A stretch of DNA of 45,487 bases from Didymodactylos carnosus (Eukaryota; Rotifera; Eurotatoria; Philodinida; Philodinidae): the NCBI GenBank assembly GCA_905250885.1, contig CAJNOQ010000601.1, forward strand, positions 1-45,487, read 5' to 3'. Below the pieces are notes generated by a model. It made no database searches and was not told the DNA's origin. It saw only the letters and a list, made by a program, of their open reading frames with translations. Positions 1-10,308 of this stretch are shown here, piece after piece (position 1 is the first letter of the stretch; every line of letters begins with the position of its first letter). Made by a program: the position numbers and the translations under genes.

Positions 1-401
1 ATATGCTATCCACTTACAACGTGCTTGATTTTAAGACAAAAGGAGTATTAAAAAAGAATAAAAAACATTTTTCAAGACTAGTAACAGCTGCTACGCTTTA
101 ATCCGTTCAATATTTTTAATTTCCAGCGATTCCGATAAAGTCATTTTCTAAACGTATTTTTCATGGTTGGCGACCTGATGATGTCATACGAATAGGATAG
201 GGTTTAACTGATTCTCTGCGCTAACCAATAGAAATCCAAAATGGCTGATACCCAGGGGGGAAAAACTTGACAAAAAAACGTGTGTTTTGTTCGTTTTTAA
301 CAACCAAAAAACCCGTTAAAGGTTTCAAAATCAACGCTTTTTTTCTGTCGTTTAAACGCGTTTTTTGATCACAAAAATGATCATTTTTACCTAATAAAAC
401 G
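1..401. other. Unique left flank of duplication copy 1, no gene seen
   Basis: This AT-rich stretch lies outside the 15.3-kb duplicated block and shows no coding-like frame. It contains homopolymer-rich text and a short GATCA-flanked symmetric motif near 367-384. The identity with the second copy begins at 402, directly after the g at 401, so this segment is the true flank of copy 1. I see no RNA gene or transposon end here. Confidence 0.5.
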
Positions 402-900
402 AACCGTGTAAATACGACCGAATAACGATACCATTTATGAGATAAAAATGACCATTAATGACCAAAAGTTGGCCTGTTAATGAGCCATAAACGAGCCATT
501 TTCCATCTCGTTTTCATTGCCCTGGGTAGACTGTATCCTGTTTGACAAAACAATCTGTCTACTTAAAGCCCAAGCAGAATGTTCTGCGTCTTGCTATATA
601 TCAGACAAAGGTTACCTTTAATTAGACTTCTTTTATTCAGTTCATTTGAGAAAGGCAATTAAGTTGACGGATAATGTATTAAATTCATAGTGAGAGATTT
701 GCCGTAATGTCCACTGTTCCACGATATTCGTGCACATCCTCCAACCAAATATCCATTCCCCGATCTGTTAAAAGTCACCATTGCAAGTACATACTCGCAC
801 CACAGACAACGTGTTCTGTTCTCTCTGTTGTCGTGTGCAATAGCAGAACGAAAAGAATCTTTCAACTCACTTTTTTCATTTATGTGTAAACACAGACATT

Positions 901-1014
901 AGACCTGTTGCAAGATGAAAGAGAAAGAGAAGAATATTCAAGCTTGTATACAAGCTTGAATATTCTTCTCTTTCTCTTTCTCTTTCTCCTTCTTCTTCAT
1001 CTTGCAACAGGTCT
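901..1014. repeat. 114-bp near-perfect palindrome (hairpin), copy 1
   Basis: The outer sequence AGACCTGTTGCAAGATGAA is mirrored by its reverse complement ending at 1014, and the centre is CAAGCTTGTATACAAGCTTG (939-958). One arm is rich in GAAAGAGAAAGAG and the other in CTCTTTCTCTTTCTC, where a small length difference of the CTCTTT tract is the main imperfection. There is no spacer, so this would extrude as a hairpin or cruciform. It may be a tiny MITE or the product of a foldback replication error. Confidence 0.9.
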
Positions 1015-1352
1015 ATTCTAACCAGCAGAGTTAAGAAAGAGAACTTCTACTTGTGAGTAACGTATATAATAACTTAAATATTTTCAACTGTTCTCTCTCT
1101 CTTGCAACCAAGTGACAGCATGGCTCAGTCGACGACCTATACAAATAAATTATTATGAACAAAGATATACATGAATATGAATATCGCTTATTTGCGTTAT
1201 TAATAAATAATGAACATAAAATTTTCAAAACATCGAAATAATTCGTTCAACTTACAGTTTATGCACATTTATAATCCTTACTCCCCCTCCCAGGCAAGGA
1301 TTGGACATGTGCTTATTTGTAGAACCTGTAATTTATTAAGCTTTTTGTCTAG

Positions 1353-1509
1353 TGCTACATTTTTTCAATATATGTGCACATGGGAAGATCAATATAAAAC
1401 ATTTTATAACGATGTAACTGAAGTTGTGCAATATTTAAATACCTTACATAATACACATACAAAAGTATCTTACAAAACAAATTCTTTATATAAAGCTTGT
1501 GAACAATAA
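1353..1509 (+). CDS. Possible terminal exon of an unrecognised gene, copy 1
   Basis: A frame with natural-looking AT-ending codons runs to a TAA at 1507-1509. It can start after a plausible splice acceptor (TTTTTGTCTAG, ending at 1352). It encodes about 51 residues beginning ATFFQYMCTWEDQYKTF and ending KACEQ. The open frame continues upstream to 1210, but that part crosses another acceptor-like CAACTTACAG near 1257, so it may be intronic. A small upstream frame starting at ATG 1155 could be an earlier exon. The frame converges with the minus-strand fragment that ends at 1565. I do not recognise the family and the assignment is tentative. Confidence 0.35.
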
Positions 1510-1564
1510 TGATGTCCCATATAATAATAAAGAAAAACGAAAAAATTGAACTGTTTTTCTTATC

Positions 1565-2115
1565 TTAACTTTGACGATATAAATGACCGCAGAGGTGGGC
1601 AAGTCCAAGTCCGGACTTGAAGGTTTTTTTGATAGACTTGGTGATCTTTTTATCAAGTCCGTTTGAAGTGCAAGGAGTTGAAAACTTTTACATTCAACGA
1701 CGGATTGAGTATAATCTGATACCTAATTTATTAATCTTTCTTTTGTGAAACATACATCAGTGTATGAATAAAATTTATTTACTCGTCATATATGATTACG
1801 ACGTACTGTATAGTGCAGAAATATGAAGAACTTCGACTCGAACTTGGATTGGGACTTGCCAAAAGAATTTTCTGTTGGACTTGGACTTGGAAATGGTCAG
1901 ATTTGTCCACCTCTGAAATGATCGAAGTATTTCATATATGTTTTATCTAATACCTCAATTTCTGATAATTGAAATTCTATTAGTACACCTTGTTGATGTA
2001 ATAATACTGTAAATCTTTCATCATTGGTTCTAAAACTATCTCTTATAAAATCAGTTATGAGTCCATATTGTTGTATAAAATGGAATGTTGTATAACAGCG
2101 GAATACAGAATTAGT
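1565..2115 (-). pseudogene. Unrecognised terminal exon broken by a hAT MITE, copy 1
   Basis: Read on the minus strand, the exon can begin at 2115 after an acceptor CCGAG preceded by a pyrimidine tract. It runs open with coding-like codons (TNSVFRCYTTFHFIQQYG at its start) to the edge of a MITE at 1915. In the present DNA the frame reads a few residues into the MITE and stops at a TGA at 1897-1899, ending FRGGQI. If the MITE and one target duplication are mentally skipped, the frame continues on the far side for LYRQS and a TAA at 1565-1567. The insertion therefore replaced only the last five or so residues, and the gene may still be functional. The family is unknown to me and upstream exons were not located. 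Confidence 0.5.
1590..1915. mobile_element. hAT-type MITE in a coding exon, copy 1
   Basis: The element starts CAGAGGTGGGCAAGTCC and ends with the inverted form GTCCACCTCTG, the classic hAT terminal pattern. Both subterminal regions repeat GACTTGGACTTG-like words in opposite orientation. The flanks AAATGACCG (left) and AAATGATCG (right) look like a target duplication of 8-9 bp with one later substitution. It is about 326 bp and has no transposase, so it is non-autonomous. It lies in the last codons of the minus-strand exon at 1565-2115. Confidence 0.85.
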
Positions 2116-2172
2116 CTCGGAATAGAGAAATACAGGAATATAGCAATAGGGGAATAGAGGAATAGAGGAATA
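2100..2172. repeat. Degenerate GGAATAGAG short tandem repeat, copy 1
   Basis: Roughly seven to eight imperfect copies of GGAATAGAG/GGAATA-type units follow one another (GGAATAGAGAAATACAGG, then repeated GGAATAGAGG). On the minus strand this reads CTATTCCTCTATTCC and forms the pyrimidine tract just upstream of the proposed acceptor at 2116-2117, so it may act as a splicing signal. The same array is at 26277-26349. Confidence 0.7.
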
Positions 2173-2962
2173 GCAACCATTAGACGCAGTTTTTCACGGT
2201 GATTACAATCTGGACTCAAAAACAAATGAAAGCCAAATCTTTGTGGTGAAAATATAAATTTTTAAATTTTAAATGTAATTTCCTGACCTAGATATTTTTT
2301 CCAAAAATTCTGAAAACTATACCGTCGGATAGGGAATCAAATGCTTTACAGAGGGCTCATTTGTTTTAACGTTTAGATGTCAAAATTTTTTTTTTCTAAA
2401 ACGCGTTTTGGCGCTTATTTTGTGAGCAATTTTACGCCCATTTAATTTAACTTCGAAAAATTATTTTTAGCTGCATGGGATGAAGGGCATCTCAAACTGT
2501 CTATCTATGCGAAAATCTAAGCTTGTTAAGTAGTTCTGTGACAGAAAAAATATACACCAAACCATCTGCAAAGAACAGCAAAAAACGGAGTAATTCCGTA
2601 ACGGTCACTTTTATTAGATTTTCTCTGTCAAGGAACTAATTCAAGAAAAAGTCAGTAGTGATTCTGACAGCCCAAACTATGAGCTTTAATTTAGTAATTA
2701 AGCAATCATTTTAAAATTAATTTAAGGCTGAATAATTTATATTTTACTGGAATACCCCCTGGAGTACACTTCCTTTTTTTGAAATTCCGTAGCGGCCTCT
2801 GTTTTGACTATAACTTCTGGTCCGCTTGTTCAATCAAGTTCAAATTATTTTTGGTAGTAGGACTCCCTAATATCCATCGTTGGTATAAATTTCATTGATA
2901 AACATCGCTTCTTTGCCAAGATAAACCGCATAGAAGACGAAAAACTTTTTTTCCAGAAAACA

Positions 2963-3095
2963 GGGTCTTCGAAGGTCTAAGGGCAGCTCTCATGCTCATA
3001 CTCGGAATTAGCGTGGTCGAATACCTATAACCCACTGTGTTTGGCTGAAAAAGCAAGGTAACAGTTCGATAGGTTCCCTCGTCAGAGGGCATACC
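2963..3095. repeat. Dispersed repeat related to the foldback element at 12030-12596, copy 1
   Basis: The segment with GGTCTTCGAAGGTCTAAGGG, then GGAATTAGCGTGGTCGAATA, then the GAGGTTCCCTCG-like end is a diverged copy of the terminal repeats of the foldback element near 12.3 kb. Just to its right, 3115-3170 and 3308-3358 are imperfect inverted repeats of each other (GTAGTAGTTGTTGATTGATC versus its complement). It is therefore probably a decayed member of the same foldback family. Partner copy at 27140-27272. Confidence 0.6.
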
Positions 3096-3418
3096 GGCAT
3101 GAAAATACTTTTTTTTGGTTATTTTTGTTTTAGAGCGTAGTAGTTGTTGATTGATCATAGTTAGACGTTTTCGTTGTAGTGGAGATCGTGCATTAACACG
3201 GCATGGTTGTCAATCTCTCCCCAAAAGTATGGAAAGATTTTATGATAAAACTACCAGACGGACGAAAAGTCGATGAATCCAAATACCATATACCAAACAT
3301 TTTCTAGAAAACGTCGAACTATGATCAAGCAACAACTACTAGAGAAAATCAAAAACAGTCAAGTCTGACAGAACCATTCACAAAATTTTTTCAAAACAAG
3401 TCAAGAAAAAGTAAAAAG

Positions 3419-3489
3419 TGCACTAGCCGGGAATCGAACCCGGGTCGCCCGCGTGGCAGGCGAGCATTCTACCACTGAACCACCAGTGC
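3419..3489 (-). tRNA. tRNA-Gly(GCC), copy 1
   Basis: The minus strand folds as a 71-nt tRNA. The acceptor arm is GCACTGG with CTAGTGC (one G-U pair) and the discriminator is A. The D-arm region is GGTTCAGTGGTAGAA. The anticodon loop is CTGCCAC with anticodon GCC (3455-3457). The T arm is CCCGGGTTCGATTCCCGG, a canonical B box. A run of Ts follows the 3' end on the transcribed strand (3413-3417), as expected for an RNA polymerase III terminator. No intron and no encoded CCA, as is usual for eukaryotes. It reads glycine GGC/GGU codons. Confidence 0.97.
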
Positions 3490-3810
3490 GACGGAAGGAT
3501 ACCCAGATTCGAGATCTAAGATTCTTTTATTCACGAAATGTGAGCTATCCAAGGTCTCTGACGGATAATAATAATAATGACTGAAGTCAAACACTATAAA
3601 ATGCAGTAACACTATACAAACTAAATACAAGAGCAGACAATTAACGTGTGAACTAGCATTCTACGCTTCAAAAGATTATTTTCATTCAGTTAAAGTATTA
3701 TGAGCAGCTGTGATTGTGGAAGGAGATAATTCAATGTAGAGTTTATAATATTCCGGTAGCTATCTCTCGATTAGCTGACAAAGATAGGGCGGAAGAGCTC
3801 AGTCGACGGC

Positions 3811-3818
3811 TATAAAAG
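3811..3818 (+). promoter_or_regulatory. Candidate TATA box next to a GC-rich patch
   Basis: TATAAAAG sits directly before the locally GC-rich GGCGCGCCTCGCGG in otherwise AT-rich DNA. The preceding CTCAGTCGACG also occurs near 1124. An ATG at 3838 opens a 41-codon frame ending at 3963, but it is too close to the TATA box for normal initiation. The transcript, if any, is unidentified. Same arrangement at 27988-27995. Confidence 0.3.
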
Positions 3819-4091
3819 GCGCGCCTCGCGGACACCAATGCGACGAATAATCTTATTCGGTGGAAAATGTTTAAATATGTTTAACAAAGGCTTGTCTCGA
3901 AGGTGCTCTGCCATAGATAAGAAAAAAAAGGGCATGTGTGTTCTGTTTGACAGCATAGTCTAATTGAAAGGAAACGTCTTAGCCAAGAAACCGTACGAAG
4001 AAGATGGTGTGTAGGAAAGTATTGGACTTTTATTACTAAATTGTTTTTTACTCTAACGAGGGAAGGCAACCACCTGTCCAATCGTCTTTGA

Positions 4092-4483
4092 GACAAAACC
4101 TTGGCGGTATGATACGATTTTTTTCAAAAAACATCGTGTAAAGTCAGCTCATCTGTAACATATTTCTTCCACTAAAATTTCATTCCAATTACCAAAGCTT
4201 TCTCGGCTTATATAAACTTCTTAATTTAAAAGATTGAATTGTATTGCTGTTTTCGTTAAAAAAAAGCGTGTGAAAAATCGACTGTACATAATCAAAGCGA
4301 AAAGATTAATCTATCACTTTGATAACATAAAATAAAGCTCACAATGAAGAAAACCAAGGAAAAAGTATTTTTGTTTAGGCAAATATGATCGAGACAAAAT
4401 ATACCGGACGGTACCGGTACAAAGTTTGTATACCGGTGACTGGTACCGGTATCGCATTTTTGATACCGGTTACACTCTCTGCT
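4092..4483. mobile_element. hAT-type remnant with ACCGGT-rich end, copy 1
   Basis: The right edge reads GATACCGGTTACACTCTCTG, the inverse of the CAGAGATGCAACCGGTATC end seen at 12849. Many ACCGGTACC words lie inside it. Positions 4105-4398 are nearly identical to 12944-13239, which identifies a shared element body. No intact transposase frame is visible. A further shared tract (4599-4672 with 13277-13350) lies beyond the terminus, so the two loci share flanking sequence too and are related by more than transposition. Identical second copy at 28269-28660. Confidence 0.65.
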
Positions 4484-4679
4484 GAACACCACTCCAAATT
4501 GCTTGTCATTTGTCATTGCCCAGCTTCCAAAACTCGTTTGCTGGGAGCTTGCCTGATGGTGCAAATATCCTGGATATGCAACTGCACGAATCGATACTCT
4601 TGCTCGAATTTATCCATGTGTTTAATTCGAGCTTTATCGCTGAAGCAACGTTCACGAAATTGATTCATAAGTTGAAGTT

Positions 4680-6014
4680 AGTGACATATATTAAAGAAAG
4701 AAACAAATTAGATGACATATCGCCTTTCCTTTTCGTTCATTTTAATGTAGAGAAAAAATCATAGATAAAAAGTTCAATTTAAAACAAACAGCAAATATTT
4801 AAAGTAAGCTAAATTAAATGTAATTTTTCAAAAAGTCTTTAAGCCTTACTAGATTAACAGTATATTTCCGACTTCGAAATCGTGAATAGAAAACTAGTCC
4901 AGGTCTGAAAAAGTCCATCTTGTAGGATACTTTTGGGTAATTCGTCGGGAAGCCGTTACCAGCGTTACATCGAGGTTTGACGCAAATGTCGAGAGCGTCG
5001 GATTCTGAGTAAGAATGCCATCTCCAAATAATTTTTTTGTTTAAAATAAACCCAGAATTAGCTTTTCTGGGTTATCTTTGGTGCTTTACCATAATAATAT
5101 CACAAAAGTGCATTTCCGAGCAAAAAATTTCTTTTGGTAATTTTAGTCCTAGAGGACTAAGGGAAACAATGTCGAAAAACATTCTTTGCCCCGAAAATCC
5201 TTGAAATATACATGATTCGATTCAGTTTTTGACGCTGATTCCGAATATCGCCTGTTTTTCGCTTCAAAGTGACATATTCAGGATAAAATCTTGAAATGAT
5301 TAGATGTTTTTGTGCTCTGGGCTACATTTGTTTCCATCATGATCTACCCCATTGTGAACTTCGAAAGTAATATCACCTTGTGCAGAGTGATGCGCTCTGC
5401 AAAATGCGATTTAGAAACCTCTTACTAATTCCGGTATGATTTTGAAAATTTAAAAATACTTTAAAACTGCACTTTGTTAAAAAGTTGAAGTTTTGTAAAA
5501 TTTTAATTCTTTAAATTCTACTGCGAAGTTTTTTGAACATCACACACATCATTCAGTACAGTTTTAAATGTTCTTTCAAATCAAACATTGCCAGAAACTA
5601 TCGAATAAAATTTGAAGTTAAAAAATAGAAAATACTAAAGATGTCGTTTTTTTACGAATTTCCAAGATCCTTTTTTTAATAGTTCTATAAATCCGTCATT
5701 ATAAGGTGTAAAGGTCTAAAACTTTTTTCATAACCACAATGTGGTACGTAGAACCGAACTAGAATATAAAAAATAAATGTAAAGTTTCTTCGTGTTTTGG
5801 CCTTTCGTGCAGGGCTCATGCATTCTCTCTTAACCAAATAGCTTAATATACACAGGTAGAAGAATAAAATGTGCATATCAAATTCCAGTTCTGAGATACT
5901 TCACGAATTGACCTGTCGAATCTATCAAAAACCCATTCTTAATATTAGGTACTTACTGTCACATACTGTAACCTCTTATCTACTAAGTTTGATTTAGATT
6001 TAAAAAAAGTTCAA
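4680..6014. other. AT-rich stretch without recognised gene, copy 1
   Basis: There is no convincing coding frame, RNA gene or long inverted repeat here. Small symmetric items are a hairpin AACCCAGAA/TTCTGGGTT at about 5048-5072 and a TAGTCCTAGAGGACTA palindrome at about 5145-5160. The final part is the presumed promoter and 5' leader of the F-box gene starting at 6015. I could not pick a clear TATA box. Partner at 28857-30191. Confidence 0.4.
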
Positions 6015-9000
6015 ATGGAAAAAAAGTTTCCTGATGAAATCTTTATTGAATTTTTTCAATATATTTCGGTTGTTGATCTTTATCGTGCTTTTTACGGATT
6101 AAATCATCGTTTGAATTCTATTTTAATGGATCGACGTGTAAATAATTTGGGTTTAAATCTTTTTATAATGTCCTGTAGTGATCATCGTTATTTAAAAGAA
6201 TATATTTTACCAAATCAGTCTATTCAAACTAAGATAACGTATGTTAAAACCGATGACTGGTTTTCAACAACTAACCGACCTGAATTAAGTAACCAGCTGC
6301 TTTCAAAATCATTATCACTTCTTATAAATCATTATCCAAACTTACGTTCACTTGTATTACCAATGGTTGCTTATTATCATATTGAACAACTATTAAATTT
6401 ACCATTCGAATCTCGTCAACAATTAACTTGTTTAAAACTTGAAAAACATCTATTATCGCATAAAGACAGAGTGCTTAAGGTAAGAAGATGCATATAAATA
6501 GTGTCCTACTATCGAGTCCAAAATACAAGAGCAGTGGTTATTTTCTGAATAATTTTTGATAAAAGCTAGTTAGAGACTGCGGTGTTCAGTTTTGAAAACT
6601 AGACACCTGACCACATATTTCTGTAAGCAAAAACGAATATCGGAAAAATTTCTGGAGTGAGTTTTTCTTTGGAAAACTAGCTTGGGTTTTCCGAAATTCA
6701 CGTAGGAATGTATTAAGTTTTTCATGAACTGATAGCCCGAGGTTTCTTCTTCAAAGCGGGAGTATAGCGAGACCTTGATTTTCCGCGGTTCGGATGTTGT
6801 ATCGAATTTTCTACGAATCCCAGGACAGGCACCTAGTGACTATTGGTAGCCTTGAAAACCGATGGATTACAGGTAATCAACCATGCTAGGCCATGTGGCA
6901 ATATTTCTTTTCTGAAAAAGTTTTAAAAATCTAGCGAAAAGCGAGGTTTATGAAAATTTGGGATGTTAGGCTGTTCTCACCTAATATTAAAAAGTTCACT
7001 ATTCACTCAAAAAACATCACAACAAGTTCAAAATTTCAGAATGCAGAACATTGACGCTCTTCTGTATTCTGTTTATGGGAGATCACGAAAGAAATTTTAC
7101 AAAACCCTAAGGTTTTCCGAAAGAGTGTCCAGAAAGCCCATTAACAAAAATAGGCTTTTCGATTCTTTCGATCTTATAATTATGTTTTTTTGAGTGAATA
7201 TTAAATTTTTTAATAGTGGGTGAGAACAGCCTGAAAATCTAGATTTTCATAAACCTTGCTTTTCGCCAGATTTTTAAAACCTTTTCTAAAAATAAATATT
7301 GCCACGAGACTCAGCATGATTGATTGACCCAAGCTAGTTTTTCAAAGAAAAACTCACTCCAAAATTTTTCCGATATTCGTTTTTGCTTACAGAAATATGT
7401 GATCAAGTGTCTAGTTTTCAGAACTGAAAACCGCAGGTCTCTAACTAGCTTCTGTCAAACAGTATTCAGAAAGTAACCACTGCTCTTGTATTTTGGACCC
7501 GATCGTAGTTTGTAAATTTTTCGTATTAGATCCATCTTTTCGGTAGTGTAGAATGGTCATTGTAATGCAGACAAACATTAATTGACTTAGGTTATTCTGT
7601 AGTATAGTCTGACGCTAGACAAATATTTTTCATTTAAGGCTGATTTTATTTCAAAAATATCCCAATGGCATTACTTTCCTAACTTAAAAATTCTACATAT
7701 ACCGTTCGATTTCGTTTCACCAACAATATCTGTTGGATTAAACACAAATCTAAGTAAGAATACAAAATGAGTTTTACTATATTGACGAGGGAAGATCCTC
7801 AGTGGATGAACCATTTTTGAATTGAAAAAAAAACAAAAACAAATTATGTTTATGTTTAGGTAGGTTATCGATGATGTGACTTGTTATGATTCTGAACTTT
7901 GTTTATGTCCTTCATGAGTTTTTGAGAGGATCTCTAAAAGTCGGATCTTCAGTGACTCAAGTTCCATAATTCAATATAATAATTCTTTTAAGTCGATCAT
8001 TTTGTGTAGCATCAAAAGTGGACTATATTTTAAAATCATTAGGCTTCACCTTCATCATCGATAACCTATAAAAATATATTTTTCGGCAATTTACAAACGT
8101 TTTGTAACTAGTGAATGTTCCTGCGCTAGCACGGGAAATAAAAGTACTATACTCTTTGAGAGAAGGAAATTTTTTATTTCATGTTACGGTTGATGTCTTC
8201 ATCTGCCGCTGGACACCGTAACTGGCATTGTACATAACCTTAGATGAAGATTTATCGCAAACATCACATCATCTACCTCATTTGAAAGTATGTTCGATTC
8301 TAGTAGTGAAATGGGTCCTTTTTCCACGTTTTTTTGGAAGCCAAATGATAAAGTCACAAGCAATGCAAAAGAAGTCTACGTCAAAAGTTGCAAACCTACT
8401 AGTTAAAAACCTACTCTCTAAAAATACTCTCTAAAAAAAGTTTCAGTCGATAGGGACTTCCAAAAAAAAGTTATAAGAGTTTTTCGAAAGGTCAGAAATT
8501 TTAGAAGTTTTTGGAGGGTCTAAGTATTTCGCAGTTTTCTCCCCGAAGAAAAGAAATTTTTTGAACTTCTAAGGTCATATTCGTGATCAGCATGAAATTC
8601 TGCATCGAATGGTATGTTTTTTATTGAAAAACAAAATTCACTATAATTTTGCTTTGTGTGCACCTTACTTAAAATAGCTTTATCGATTAACATTCATTAA
8701 AAGCCAAAACAAATTTTGCAGTATTAATTAGGATTTCCAGAGATCGAAACAGATAATTGTACTGTTGACTTTTAACATCAACGAACGACGTTGCAAAAGC
8801 TCAGCTTATGTTTTTCTTATGGAGTTTGTCCTGTTCTATTCAACCATGTCAAAAAGAAGGAAAAAAAAAGTTGCTCAAATTTCGCATTGCTGATACCTTA
8901 ACTATAGAGACTTGTATAAACGGAAAAACGACTGAATTCTTCTTAAAGATGATTCCCACCATTCTTTACTGAACCGACTGAGAAACTGAAATCTACATTT

Positions 9001-9984
9001 CAGCAGAGATGCAATGACGACAAATTTGATGTATATATATATGTATTGCATTTTTCAATTTAAAGTTCGATTCAATGGTGGCAAATGCACTCACTATTCA
9101 GTTTAGCTTTGTTTCACGTTTCTGACGATTTTGGAACAAACACTCGAGGGCCATAAGTAATTTGAAACTCCTTTAAGTAAGCCGTATTATTGTTTGTCGC
9201 ATCTAGTTTATTTACGAAAGATTTTAGATATACAGGTTAGCTATTTTTGAAACAATTTGACCCCAAGTGCCCGTTTGATACTACAAAACCCCGAAGTTGT
9301 TGACCTCTCCCGAACCTCTTGGCAATGTTTCAAAACATTTTTAGTGACATATTCTTATTCAGAATTGAACACTCTTTTTAATTGAGATAGTTCTTGATGT
9401 TTGTGATTCATACTCATAAAGTATGCTGCATTTGCCAAAGAATTGCACTGACTATTTATTTAAAACTTGTATTTATTATTATCGTTCTAGTATCATTAAA
9501 AGTAATGAGCTGTTATACACGTGAATTCTACTTGTTACTTAAAAATTTACCAATATTAAAATCATTTACTTGCATGTATCAAATGTGCTGTAGAGAAAAT
9601 GAAATAGTGGATTATAAACATTTAAATTTGATCGAATTAAATTTAGAAATTATGTGGTTGTCATTTAAACATTTGAAAACTATATTATTTAGTTTACCAA
9701 AATTAAAATTATTTAAGATTGTTGCATGTCACCTATTCAGAGCAGAAAAAGATTTTATAATGTTACAAAATTGGTATGAATTATTTAAAGAAAATGATGT
9801 ATTATTAAAAACTTTAAAAAAATTTCAATGTAATATAAATGTATCTCCAAAAGATCAGTATAGATTCACAGCCGAAGAAAATGAACAATTTAATATGTTA
9901 ATTGAAAATAATAATAATAAATTTATATCAGAAATCAAATTTATATATACTGATGGTATTTTATGTCGTTTATACACAGACTGA
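6015..9984 (+). CDS. F-box/LRR-like protein, multi-exon (bdelloid-type), copy 1
   Basis: Exon 1 (6015-6479, 155 codons) starts MEKKFPDEIFIEFFQYI, an F-box-like N-terminus (about residues 4-45, including DLYRAFYGLNHRLNSIL). It ends AAG|GTAAGA in phase 0. Exon 2 (7639-7753) follows TTTAAG and reads ADFISKISQWHYFPNLKILH. Exon 3 (8244-8287) follows CCTTAG and ends LPHLK|GTATGT. The last exon (about 9491-9984) reads LPILKSFTC, then FKHLKTILFSLPKLKLFKI, and stops with TGA. F-box proteins recruit targets to SCF ubiquitin ligases; the leucine-rich tail would bind the target. The exon 3 to exon 4 junction is one base out of phase, so an exon is missing from my model or the gene is damaged. A 1-kb foldback element fills most of intron 1. 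Confidence 0.7.
6506..7509. mobile_element. Foldback/TIR element in F-box gene intron 1, copy 1
   Basis: The outer arms (about 6506-6700 and 7315-7509) are inverted repeats with around 190 bp of match. Both ends carry GTCCAAAATACAAGAGCAGTGG or its complement. A second nested pair (about 6895-7010 and 7185-7310) shares GGCAATATTTCTTTTC and GGCTGTTCTCACC words in inverse orientation. No transposase frame remains. Without it, intron 1 of the F-box gene would be about 155 nt, a size closer to the other short introns here. Confidence 0.8.
7861..8068. repeat. Short inverted-repeat pair in F-box intron 2, copy 1
   Basis: TAGGTTATCGATGATG at about 7861-7876 is repeated as its exact complement at about 8052-8068. 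The ~210-bp span could be a small MITE or an intronic hairpin. No target duplication was recognised. Partner at 32038-32245. Confidence 0.45.
8460..9490. other. Presumed intron 3 of the F-box gene, no other feature, copy 1
   Basis: This stretch is AT-rich and stop-dense, with no coding-like frame that extends the leucine-rich region. The end, ATTATCGTTCTAG (to 9490), is a good acceptor. A missing exon that would repair the reading phase between the exons at 8244-8287 and 9491-9984 should lie here, but I could not identify it. Partner at 32637-33667. Confidence 0.4.
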
Positions 9985-10308
9985 TTAGTTTTGTTGTAAG
10001 AAAAAGACAGACACAGAAAATGTTCCAGGTGGAAAAGAATGGGCAATAAATGATCCATCAATGGTTAATTTATGATCTGCCTAAAAAGTGGTCTATACAC
10101 AGGCGATTAGTGATGTAAAAACGGCATCGTTTATGAACCGTTTTTAAAACTTATTTTTTATGGTCTGAAACTCGCCAATAAGCGACCAGTTAATAGTCTA
10201 TAAATGGACCCTTAATGACACTGTCAACTGACCGTTTTTAGATTTCATCGTTTATTGACCATTTACAGGCCTTAAAAACTAGACATTTAATAGGCTGCAA
10301 ACATACGG

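Noticed and set aside
659..889. Overlapping open frames on both strands (68 and 60 codons)
   Set aside because: More than one frame looks equally plausible, none has a recognisable motif or clear splice sites, and a gene cannot be supported.
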